This document shows positions 1 to 5,685 of a stretch of DNA of 6,011 nt, piece after piece (within the stretch, counting starts at the first letter, position 1; the number at the start of each line of letters is the position of its first letter). The translations under genes were made by a program, and so were the position numbers. The DNA is from JBOFHT01 sp051649785 (lineage in GTDB: Archaea; Methanobacteriota; Methanobacteria; Methanobacteriales; Methanobacteriaceae). Under the pieces are notes generated by a model. It was not told the origin of the DNA. It ran no database searches and was given only the letters and a program-made list of their open reading frames with translations. The stretch lies in contig JBOFHT010000086.1 in the NCBI GenBank assembly GCA_051649785.1, forward strand, positions 1 to 6,011, written 5' to 3'.

Positions 1-1
1 T

Positions 2-412
2 GGTGGTGTTATTTATAATAACGGCAATAATTTTTCTGTGGTTAATTGTTCTTTTGTTAATAACTCTGTTAATAATAGTGGTGGTGTTATTTATAATACT
101 GGGATCAATTTTTCTGTGGTTAATTGTTCTTTTATTAATAGTTTGGCTGTTAATGGTAGTGGTGGTGTTATTTATAGTAGTACCTATAATTTTATTGTAA
201 AAGACTCTGAATTTGTTAATAATTCTGCTAATGGAGATGGTGGTGTTATTTATAATTCTGCTAATAATTTTTCTGTGGTTAATTGTTCTTTTGTTAATAA
301 TTCTGTTAATGGTAGTGGTGGTGTTATTTATAATAAATGGGGGCCTAATTTTAAGGTGAGTAATTCTTCTTTTGTTAATAATTCTGCTCAAAATGGAGGA
401 GCTATTTGTAAT
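2..412 (+). repeat. Tandem 78-81 bp coding repeats of the adhesin beta-helix
   Basis: The GGT-GGT-GTT-ATT core (GGVI, later GGAI) recurs at 2, 80, 161, 239, 317 and 395, giving steps of 78, 81, 78, 78 and 78 bases, i.e. 26-27 residues per coil pair. A looser seventh copy (GGAIYN) follows at 497 after a 102-base step. Several units are nearly identical in DNA and not only in protein: 29-97 and 266-334 differ at only 3 of 69 positions by my alignment, and they are exactly three units (237 bases) apart. The array probably continues upstream of the window. Confidence 0.9.
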
Positions 413-1564
413 AATGTTAGTGTTTCTACAAATTATGGTTCTTATGCTAATTTTACTGTTATTGGGTCTGATTTTATTAAAAATACGGCTAATTTTGGTG
501 GGGCTATTTATAATTATCAGGGTGATAATTTTGTTGTAAATTATAATAGATTTGTAAATAACACAAATGTCATATATGATCTTATAAAAAGAGAGATATG
601 GGAATATGGTTATGTGACTTATTATTTCCATGGGAATTTTAATTATAATTGGTGGGGGAGTAATTCTGCTCCTAGTGCTTTGAATATATCGAATTATTTT
701 GTTGTGAAAGTTGTTAGTGTTTCTGGAGCTACAGATAAGTTTAAATATTCCTTTGTTTTGAATAATGGGGTTAGTGCTAATAATAACTTATTACCTGAAT
801 TTGGTGCCGTAATAAATGTTGATGGTGTTTATACGACTTTTGATGCTAGGACAAGTCAGCAGTTTTCATTAGTTGATTTGTCATCTAAGTTTATGATTGA
901 TAATCAGATTATTTCAGTTTCTTCAATAATTGCTAAAATGTATTTGGGTTCAAGTTTTTCTAGTCCTAAATTTGGTTCTACTGTGAAATTAACTGCTAAA
1001 TTAACGGATGCTTCTGGTAAAGCTGTTAGTGGAAAAACTATAAAATTTCATAATGGAAATAATTATATAGGTTCAGTTAAAACTGATTCAAAAGGAATAG
1101 CTACATTCTATTATAAAGTCCCTAGAACTGGAATTTTATCTATTAAAGCTACTTTTAATGAGAATAATGGTTACTCATCTTCATCTTCTAATGTTACATT
1201 AAATGTTCCTAAGTTAGCTCAAATAAGTATTAAAAATTCTCAATCTGTTAAAGGTAAAATTGTTAATATGAAAACTGTTGTTACTAACAAGGGTCCAGAT
1301 AATTCTCCTTTTGTTATTAAAATTAAGCTTCCTAAACAACTAAACTATAAAAAACCCAAAACTACTAATGGAATAATAGCATCTTTTAATAAAAAGACTA
1401 GGACTGTTATTTTGATTGTTAATTCTTTAGGAAAAGGTAAATCATTGAATATTAATTTTTCTTTAAAGTCTAAAAAGGGTAAGTTTTATGTAAAACCTTT
1501 GGTAGATAAAAACACTAATTTAACAGTTTTATCAAACAATAAATTAACTATAAAAGTTAAATAA
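2..1564 (+). CDS. Adhesin-like surface protein, 3' part (beta-helix repeats, Ig-like and DUF11-like domains); 5' end outside window
   Basis: The reading frame is open from the left edge, so the 520 residues seen are a C-terminal fragment; an internal GTG at 38 is not a credible start. Residues 1 to about 190 are Asn/Ser-rich tandem repeats with GGVIYN and SVVNCSFVNNS motifs, the style of polymorphic-outer-membrane-type right-handed beta-helix adhesins common in Methanobrevibacter and Methanosphaera. An NYNWWGSNSAP segment (about 214-224) closes the helix. Residues about 309-403 resemble a bacterial Ig-like domain (LTDASGKAVSGKTIKF, then TDSKGIATFYY). Residues about 404-520 resemble a DUF11/CARDB-type beta domain (VVTNKGPDNSPF) and are extremely Lys-rich. 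There is no C-terminal membrane helix, sorting motif or recognisable pseudomurein-binding repeat. The likely role is a secreted, wall-associated adhesin; the ligand is unknown. The signal peptide would lie upstream of the window. Family assignment is firm, function is inferred. Confidence 0.88.
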   Translation, partial: GGVIYNNGNNFSVVNCSFVNNSVNNSGGVIYNTGINFSVVNCSFINSLAVNGSGGVIYSSTYNFIVKDSEFVNNSANGDGGVIYNSANNFSVVNCSFVNNSVNGSGGVIYNKWGPNFKVSNSSFVNNSAQNGGAICNNVSVSTNYGSYANFTVIGSDFIKNTANFGGAIYNYQGDNFVVNYNRFVNNTNVIYDLIKREIWEYGYVTYYFHGNFNYNWWGSNSAPSALNISNYFVVKVVSVSGATDKFKYSFVLNNGVSANNNLLPEFGAVINVDGVYTTFDARTSQQFSLVDLSSKFMIDNQIISVSSIIAKMYLGSSFSSPKFGSTVKLTAKLTDASGKAVSGKTIKFHNGNNYIGSVKTDSKGIATFYYKVPRTGILSIKATFNENNGYSSSSSNVTLNVPKLAQISIKNSQSVKGKIVNMKTVVTNKGPDNSPFVIKIKLPKQLNYKKPKTTNGIIASFNKKTRTVILIVNSLGKGKSLNINFSLKSKKGKFYVKPLVDKNTNLTVLSNNKLTIKVK

Positions 1565-1568
1565 CTTA

Positions 1569-1623
1569 AATAAGTCAAATATTTAATATAGGTTGTATTA
1601 TTAAATATTTTTCTTTACTTATT
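1569..1623. terminator. Candidate bidirectional terminator hairpin between convergent genes
   Basis: AAATATTTAATA (1577-1588) pairs perfectly over 12 bases with TATTAAATATTT (1599-1610) around a 10-base loop. An outer 7-base stem, AATAAGT (1569-1575) with ACTTATT (1617-1623), extends it after a one-base bulge on the left and six T-rich bases on the right. It fills the 66-base gap between the stop codons of the adhesin and the signal-peptidase-like gene, and T-rich sequence (TTTTTCTTT) follows the inner stem on the plus strand. Archaeal termination depends mainly on oligo-T, so the hairpin's role is inferred from its placement. Confidence 0.5.
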
Positions 1624-1630
1624 AACATCA

Positions 1631-2263
1631 TTAATTATTATTAACATTAAATACTCTTACAATTCCTACAATATCACTTTGATTAACCCAGGTATTAATT
1701 GGAGTTAACTTGTATGTAATTCCACCTTCATTAATATACTCTATTTTTTTATTATCACTTATTAAGTACACTTGGCTGCCATTTATAGCTCCAACTCTTT
1801 TAACAATTAAATTGTAGCTAGGATGCTTAGATACAACAATGTCACCTACACTAATTTTATCTGTTTTTTGAATAATAATTAGCTCTCCATCTTTTAATGT
1901 TGGAACCATAGATGTTCCTGATACTGTTATAGGCATAGGAATTTGGTCAGAACCATAAGGTGAATTAATTTGTGTAAAACTAGCTATAAATCCATTATCT
2001 CTAGCTATTGTGTTAATCCCATCTTTAATACTATTTGAATCACTTGTTAGATTATCAATTTGGATAATTAAGTGACTATCTACTGTTTCTTGAAATTTAT
2101 TATTATTAGAATTGAAACCACTTAACGGATTAATATTTTTTGCACTTACATTTTGACCATCTAAGTACACAGAAACAATAGCAATATTACTCATTAAATA
2201 GATTCCAATAATAAATACTGTAGTAAAAATAGCTATTACTTTAAATTTATCATTTTTTATCAT
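1631..2263 (-). CDS. Signal peptidase I-like S26 family serine protease, Ser/Lys type
   Basis: 210 residues. One membrane helix lies near the N-terminus (about 8-31), after basic residues, which predicts a cytoplasmic N-terminus and an outward-facing catalytic domain. The S26 signature SGTSMVPTL places the nucleophile at Ser118, followed by DGELIIIQK and GDIVVSK. The box-D-like segment LIVKRVGAI supplies Lys155 as general base, the bacterial arrangement; archaeal Sec11-type enzymes usually have His there. SDN at 169-171 resembles the GDN box, and QSDIVGIVRVF near the end matches the C-terminal strand. About 85 residues, Asn/Ser-rich at first (about 35-60), separate the membrane helix from Ser118, whereas in ordinary signal peptidases the serine follows the helix closely. 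Start: ATG at 2263 preceded by GGTGA. It is convergent with the adhesin and divergent from sucD, so it stands alone. It may process secreted preproteins or be a specialised S26 protease; no substrate can be read from the sequence. Confidence 0.85.
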   Translation of the reverse strand: MIKNDKFKVIAIFTTVFIIGIYLMSNIAIVSVYLDGQNVSAKNINPLSGFNSNNNKFQETVDSHLIIQIDNLTSDSNSIKDGINTIARDNGFIASFTQINSPYGSDQIPMPITVSGTSMVPTLKDGELIIIQKTDKISVGDIVVSKHPSYNLIVKRVGAINGSQVYLISDNKKIEYINEGGITYKLTPINTWVNQSDIVGIVRVFNVNNN

Positions 2264-2267
2264 TTTT

Positions 2268-2272
2268 TCACC
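2268..2272 (-). promoter_or_regulatory. Ribosome binding site of the signal-peptidase-like gene
   Basis: On the minus strand, GGTGA lies four bases before the ATG at 2263. It matches the AGGAGGTGA complement of the methanogen 16S rRNA 3' end and supports this start, which also places the membrane helix correctly. Confidence 0.6.
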
Positions 2273-2320
2273 AGTTATAATAGTTTTAATCAGGTAATGC
2301 TATTTGCAATGTTTTTAGTA

Positions 2321-2328
2321 ATTTTATG
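2321..2328 (-). promoter_or_regulatory. Candidate TATA box for the signal-peptidase-like gene
   Basis: On the minus strand this reads CATAAAAT. A start site about 25 bases downstream would fall near 2296-2300, giving a leader of about 35 bases that includes the GGTGA site. No clear purine-rich BRE precedes it. CTATAATG at about 2388-2395 (minus) is an alternative. In sequence this AT-rich, either call is weak. Confidence 0.2.
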
Positions 2329-2329
2329 G

Positions 2330-2386
2330 CTAATACTGTTTGTTATGTGTTTGTTATGTTTTTGGTAATTTACTTGTTAGTATTAG
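2330..2386. repeat. 8-bp inverted repeat flanking an 11-bp tandem repeat, possible regulator site
   Basis: CTAATACT at 2330-2337 and its exact reverse complement AGTATTAG at 2379-2386 enclose 41 bases that begin with two perfect adjacent copies of GTTTGTTATGT (2338-2348 and 2349-2359). The 11-base period is about one helical turn, which would place two bound proteins on the same face of the DNA. The element lies 67-123 bases upstream of the signal-peptidase-like start and about 280 bases from sucD, so it more likely serves the former. A regulatory function is inferred only from the arrangement. Confidence 0.4.
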
Positions 2387-2616
2387 ACATTATAGGCAAC
2401 ATAGTTTTTACTATTAAATTTATTTTTATTAATTATATTATTAGTAATTATATGTCTAATAAAATAAATAATTATTTAAATAATGGCTTACAAATTAATT
2501 ATTAATAAAATTTATACATAATATTAATTTATTTAATAAAATTAATAATTATCAATTGAGTTGTTAATATTAAGTTATAAGTTAATAATTCTATTTATAT
2601 TGGTTTAATAGTCATT

Positions 2617-2627
2617 TAAATTTATAT
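2617..2627 (+). promoter_or_regulatory. Candidate sucD promoter (TATA box)
   Basis: TTAAATTTATAT ends at 2627: an A-rich BRE-like stretch directly before TTTATAT. A start site about 25 bases further on would fall near 2649, giving a leader of about 19 bases that contains the AGGTG site before the ATG at 2668. A second TTTATAT at 2594-2600 is an alternative that would give a leader of about 45 bases. Confidence 0.3.
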
Positions 2628-2657
2628 GGGTAATTATAATGTAATTATTATATTTAT

Positions 2658-2662
2658 AGGTG
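2658..2662 (+). promoter_or_regulatory. Ribosome binding site that fixes the sucD start
   Basis: AGGTG lies five bases before the ATG at 2668. An upstream in-frame ATG at 2626 would add 14 residues not expected in the family and would place this site inside the gene, so 2668 is the start. Confidence 0.75.
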
Positions 2663-2667
2663 TTGTT

Positions 2668-3525
2668 ATGATAATATTAGATAAAAATACAAAGTGTTTA
2701 GTTCAAGGAATAACAGGGAAGCAAGGATCTTTCCATACGGAACAAATGGTTGATTATGGGACTAATATAGTAGCTGGTGTAACACCTGGTCGTGGTGGTC
2801 AGGAATTTAAAGGTGTTCCAATATTTAACTCTGTAGAAGAAGCTAAAGAAAATGTTGATGTAAATGCATCTATAATTTTTGTTCCTGCTCCTTTTGCAAA
2901 AGATGCAGCTTTTGAATCAATTAAACACTTGGATTTAGTTGTAATTGTAACCGAACATATTCCAGTTCATGACTCTATGGAGATTATGGATTATGCAAAA
3001 CAAAATGATGTAACTGTTATTGGTCCTAATACACCGGGGATAATTTCTCCAAAAGTTGGAAAACTAGGGATTATGCCTACTCACATTTTTTCTGAAGGTA
3101 ATGTAGGTATGATTTCAAGAAGTGGTACTTTAACATATGAATTAGCTAGTCAACTTACTCGTGCAGGAATTGGCCAGAGTACTTGTGTTGGAATTGGTGG
3201 GGATCCTGTTGTTGGAACTAATTATGCAACTGTTTTAGAGAAATTTGAGAAAGATAAAGAAACTGATTATATTGTAATGATTGGTGAAATTGGTGGAAAT
3301 GCGGAAGAACGTGCTGCAGAGTTTATTAAGGATAATATCTCAAAACCCGTAATATCTTACATAGCTGGAATCACAGCACCACCTGGTAAAAGAATGGGAC
3401 ATGCTGGGGCTATTATTGAAGGAAATAGTGGTACTGTGGCAAGTAAAAAAGAAGCTTTAATAAGTGCTAGGGCTTATGTAGCAGATAAACCTTCAGATAT
3501 TGTTGAAATTATAAAGAAGCTTTAA
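2668..3525 (+). CDS. sucD: Succinate-CoA ligase (succinyl-CoA synthetase), alpha subunit
   Basis: Catalyses, with the beta subunit SucC, the nucleotide-dependent conversion of succinate and CoA to succinyl-CoA in the cytoplasm. In Methanobacteriales this step belongs to the partial reductive TCA branch that ends in 2-oxoglutarate. The 285-residue product is full length for the family. It starts MIILDKNTKCLVQGITGKQG, with the CoA-binding Rossmann-like domain over about residues 1-125 and the GITGKQG loop at 14-20. GPNTPGIISP is at 119-128. The ligase domain follows with SRSGTLTYE (150-158), STCVGIGGDPVVG (171-183) and VMIGEIGG (203-210). His245 in GHAGAII is the phosphorylated catalytic histidine, equivalent to His246 of the E. 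coli enzyme. No sucC is next to it, so the beta subunit must be encoded elsewhere, as is usual in methanogens. It is expected to have its own promoter in the gap upstream. Confidence 0.97.
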   Translation: MIILDKNTKCLVQGITGKQGSFHTEQMVDYGTNIVAGVTPGRGGQEFKGVPIFNSVEEAKENVDVNASIIFVPAPFAKDAAFESIKHLDLVVIVTEHIPVHDSMEIMDYAKQNDVTVIGPNTPGIISPKVGKLGIMPTHIFSEGNVGMISRSGTLTYELASQLTRAGIGQSTCVGIGGDPVVGTNYATVLEKFEKDKETDYIVMIGEIGGNAEERAAEFIKDNISKPVISYIAGITAPPGKRMGHAGAIIEGNSGTVASKKEALISARAYVADKPSDIVEIIKKL

Positions 3526-3557
3526 TTATAAGGATTTAAGTTAAGATAAATAATTAG

Positions 3558-3720
3558 TTTAATTTAATTTTTATTCTTATTTTTATATTCTTATTATTCT
3601 TATTATCATTACAATTGATACTAATATTATCATTACTATTTAATACTATTATCATTATTATTACTATTATCTTTATTATCCTTATTACTATTACTCTTAT
3701 TAATAATTACTACTCTTATT
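3558..3720 (+). promoter_or_regulatory. G-depleted low-complexity tract: sucD terminator region and hmgA leader
   Basis: Between sucD and hmgA the plus strand is almost free of G: 3558-3720 has a single G (at 3617), while 15 C residues fall in 3618-3720 alone. The text is made of TTA, ATT, ACT and ATC triplets, such as TTATTATTCTTATTATC. Its left part (3568-3606) has oligo-T runs (3568-3572, 3580-3584) that would suit archaeal termination of sucD. TTTATATT at 3582-3589 could be a TATA box for hmgA. If so, the right part is an unstructured hmgA leader of about 125 bases. Because triplets repeat, the frame stays open and gives a false hydrophobic N-terminal extension to hmgA. Confidence 0.55.
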
Positions 3721-3728
3721 GTTATAGA

Positions 3729-3732
3729 AGGA
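3729..3732 (+). promoter_or_regulatory. Ribosome binding site that fixes the hmgA start
   Basis: AGGA, within AGAAGGA, lies five bases before the ATG at 3738. It is the first G-containing sequence after the G-free tract and supports starting at MSQTNN, not at the ATG 41 codons upstream (3615). Confidence 0.7.
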
Positions 3733-3737
3733 ATTTT

Positions 3738-4988
3738 ATGAGTCAAACAAATAATGCAAATGATGTAAATAATATAAATAATGATAACTCTCATGAGCTA
3801 GTTAATAAGTTGATAAAAGGTGAAATTAAGTTATATCAACTTGAAAGTATTTGTGAGAGTGCTGATGATGCTATAGCTATTCGCCGTATGTTTATTGAGA
3901 AAATTTCAAATAGTCAAATAGAACATATAGGTAATTATTCTCTTGATATGGGTGAAGCTGTTAAAAGAAATATTGAAAATCCAATTGGAACAATACAAAT
4001 TCCTATTGGGGTGGCTGGACCTCTTAAAATTAATGGAAATTATGCTAAAGGTGAATTCTTTGTTCCTTTAGCTACAACTGAAGGTGCATTGGTTGCTTCT
4101 GTTAATAGGGGTGCTTCTACAATAACTGCTTCTGGTGGAGTTAATACTCATTTAATTGATGATAAAATGACAAGAGCTCCTGCTATTAAAACTAATTCAA
4201 TTAAAGAAGCATTATCTGTTAAAAATTGGATTGAATCAAATTTTACTAAACTTAAAGAACTAGCTGAAACTACAACAAGTCATGGAAAGCTTATTAAAAT
4301 AAATCCTATTATTATTGTTGGAAATACGGTTTTTCCCCGTTTTGTTTATTCAACTGGTGATAGTATGGGTATGAATATGGTTACAATAGCTACTGAAACC
4401 ATACTAGATACAATGGAAAAGGAATTAGGTTTCCATGCTATTGCATTAAGTGGTAATGTTTGTACTGATAAAAAACCATCTTATATTAATCTTATTGAAG
4501 GCAGGGGAAAGACTTTATCTGCAGATATTCTTATTAAAAAAGATATTGTTAAATCTAAATTAAAAACAACAGCTAAAGCAATTGAAGAAGTTAATACTAC
4601 TAAAAATCTCATTGGTTCTGCAGCAGCTGGTAGTATGGGGTTTAATGCACATTATGCTAATATGATTGGTGCTTTATTTTTAGCTACTGGTCAAGATGTA
4701 GCACATGTTGTAGAAGGTAGCTTAGGTATTACTACAGCTGAAAATAGGAATGGGGATCTTTATTTTTCAGTTAATATGCAAGATGTTCCAATAGCTACTA
4801 TTGGTGGTGGGACTAGAATTGAAACTGCACAGGAGTCCCTTGATATTTTAGGTGTTAAAGGCTCAGGCAATGTAGCTAAATTTGCTGAAATTATAATAGC
4901 TACTGTTTTAGCTGGTGAGATTTCATTAGTTAGTGCATTGGCAGCAGGACATTTAGCTAAAGCTCATAAAGATTTAGGTCGTGGATAG
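3738..4988 (+). CDS. hmgA: Hydroxymethylglutaryl-CoA reductase (NADPH), class I
   Basis: Reduces HMG-CoA to mevalonate with two NADPH, the committed step toward isoprenoid chains of archaeal ether lipids; soluble and cytoplasmic. From the ATG at 3738 the product has 416 residues, typical of archaeal class I enzymes. After a poorly conserved Asn-rich head (about 1-18) come the substrate segments ENPIGTIQIPIGVAGPL (80-96) and ATTEGALVAS, with catalytic Glu115. The NADPH-binding motif is GDSMGMNM (207-214), where most class I enzymes have GDAMGMNM. TDKKP gives Asp244, Lys245 and Lys246, and GQD gives Asp320. The C-terminal KAH gives the catalytic His410. These match human Glu559, Asp690, Lys691, Lys692, Asp767 and His866. 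The kinase-target serine after the catalytic His of animal enzymes is absent because the chain ends six residues later. It lies 212 bases after sucD and 60 before the VIT-like gene. Confidence 0.97.
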   Translation: MSQTNNANDVNNINNDNSHELVNKLIKGEIKLYQLESICESADDAIAIRRMFIEKISNSQIEHIGNYSLDMGEAVKRNIENPIGTIQIPIGVAGPLKINGNYAKGEFFVPLATTEGALVASVNRGASTITASGGVNTHLIDDKMTRAPAIKTNSIKEALSVKNWIESNFTKLKELAETTTSHGKLIKINPIIIVGNTVFPRFVYSTGDSMGMNMVTIATETILDTMEKELGFHAIALSGNVCTDKKPSYINLIEGRGKTLSADILIKKDIVKSKLKTTAKAIEEVNTTKNLIGSAAAGSMGFNAHYANMIGALFLATGQDVAHVVEGSLGITTAENRNGDLYFSVNMQDVPIATIGGGTRIETAQESLDILGVKGSGNVAKFAEIIIATVLAGEISLVSALAAGHLAKAHKDLGRG

Positions 4989-4994
4989 TTAACC

Positions 4995-5003
4995 TTATAT
5001 TTT
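4995..5003 (+). promoter_or_regulatory. Candidate TATA box for the VIT-like gene
   Basis: TTATATTTT lies just after the hmgA stop. A start site about 25-30 bases on would give a leader of about 20 bases before the ATG at 5049. The 60-base gap has no obvious terminator, so read-through from hmgA is equally possible. Confidence 0.2.
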
Positions 5004-5048
5004 ACTTAAAAATTCTATTTCCATTAAATTATAATGTTTTGATAAATT

Positions 5049-5624
5049 ATGAATATAAAAAATTTTATACAAGAATATCTTAAAATGAGTAGGTATCTTG
5101 CTTTAGGAACTATGGATGGTATTTTAGCAGTTATGGGATTTACATTAACTGCTAGTGGTGTTGCAAGTATTGGGGCTATGGATACTTCTAATTTACTAAT
5201 TGCTTTAACTGGTTTAAGTGGTGGAGTGGCTATATCAATGTCCAATGCATTTGGTTCTTATATTGGTGAGAAAGCTGAAGAAAAACGTAGTTTGCGAGAA
5301 TTAGAACGTAAAATGCTTCTTAAGGAAGGTAAACTTGATAATACGATTATTTCAAAAGAAGCTAAAAAAAGAATTTATATGGGAACATTTGCCCATGGAT
5401 TTTCAAGTTTTATAGGTGCTTTTATACCAGTACTCCCCTTTTTTTTATTAGAAGGGCGAATTGAAGCTATAGTGGTTACTATAGTAGCTTGCTTTATTTC
5501 TCTTATTTTTTTAGGATTCTACCTAGCTAGAGTCTCTCGTGAAAGTTTAACTAAAACCAGCATTGAAATTGTAGCTATAGGTATTTTTATAACAATTGTA
5601 AGTTTCTTGCTTGGGGGAATATAA
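5049..5624 (+). CDS. VIT1/CCC1-superfamily membrane protein (TIGR00267-like), possible metal transporter
   Basis: 191 residues with about five membrane helices (roughly 16-38, 46-68, 112-134, 138-161, 169-190), the VIT1/CCC1 topology. Helix 1 carries the family-type ALGTMDGILAVMGF segment with Asp23-Gly24. Helix 2 ends in SMSNAFGSYIGEKAEEKR, like the GEY(V/I) segment before the charged cytosolic domain of VIT proteins. The loop at 72-110 is rich in Glu, Lys and Arg but shorter than the metal-binding domain of plant VIT1. Relatives move Fe2+ or Mn2+ out of the cytosol; for this archaeal subgroup the substrate is unproven. The start at 5049 has no strong ribosome binding site. Met13 (5085) is an alternative that leaves all helices intact, but it lacks a good site too. 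It follows hmgA closely and may be co-transcribed with it, although no functional link to mevalonate is apparent. Confidence 0.8.
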   Translation: MNIKNFIQEYLKMSRYLALGTMDGILAVMGFTLTASGVASIGAMDTSNLLIALTGLSGGVAISMSNAFGSYIGEKAEEKRSLRELERKMLLKEGKLDNTIISKEAKKRIYMGTFAHGFSSFIGAFIPVLPFFLLEGRIEAIVVTIVACFISLIFLGFYLARVSRESLTKTSIEIVAIGIFITIVSFLLGGI

Positions 5625-5630
5625 AAAACT

Positions 5631-5650
5631 TATATAATTGGAATTATATA
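5631..5650 (+). terminator. Perfect 9-bp palindrome after the VIT-like gene (terminator, or TATA region of the next ORF)
   Basis: TATATAATT (5631-5639) and AATTATATA (5642-5650) are perfect inverted copies separated by GG, six bases after the stop codon, with T-rich sequence (ATATTTTAATTTT) at 5661-5673. This suits a terminator. The same bases contain TTATATAT (5644-5651), well placed as a TATA box for an ATG at 5686, so either reading or both may hold. Confidence 0.4.
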
Positions 5651-5685
5651 TGTTATAATTATATTTTAATTTTAGGCAATTATTT

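Larger units (their letters stand above)
2264..2667. other. 404-base divergent non-coding region
   Basis: This gap separates the starts of the minus-strand signal-peptidase-like gene and sucD, so it should hold both promoters. I see no credible gene or tRNA. It contains the nested repeats at 2330-2386, a short imperfect repeat (2309-2324 and 2356-2371, 15 of 16 bases), a direct repeat TAATTATAT at 2430 and 2445, and a 14-base palindrome ATTATTTAAATAAT at 2471-2484. The part from about 2400 to 2625 is almost pure A/T, where such short palindromes are expected by chance. Confidence 0.7.

Noticed and set aside
3..200. Open frame of 65 hydrophobic residues overlapping the adhesin
   Set aside because: It is the +1 shadow of the GGT/GTT/AAT-rich repeats; the same repeat period keeps it free of stops, and it has no start signal.
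2..412. Regular repeats resembling a CRISPR or other non-coding array
   Set aside because: The period is a multiple of three, the frame is intact through all units, and the units encode a known beta-helix adhesin motif; there are no unique spacers.
2471..2484. 14-bp perfect palindrome ATTATTTAAATAAT as an operator
   Set aside because: The surrounding 200 bases are almost pure A/T, where palindromes of this length occur easily, and no second copy or positional cue supports it.
2626..2667. Upstream ATG extending sucD by 14 residues
   Set aside because: The extension is hydrophobic and unlike the family N-terminus, while AGGTG lies just before the ATG at 2668, which begins the expected MIILDKNTK sequence.
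3615..3737. Hydrophobic N-terminal extension of HMG-CoA reductase, resembling a membrane anchor as in eukaryotes
   Set aside because: It is a translation of the low-complexity, G-free triplet tract; archaeal enzymes are soluble, and a ribosome binding site precedes the ATG at 3738.
5024..5245. Minus-strand frame of 73 residues
   Set aside because: It is the antisense shadow of the VIT-like gene and has no family resemblance or start signal.
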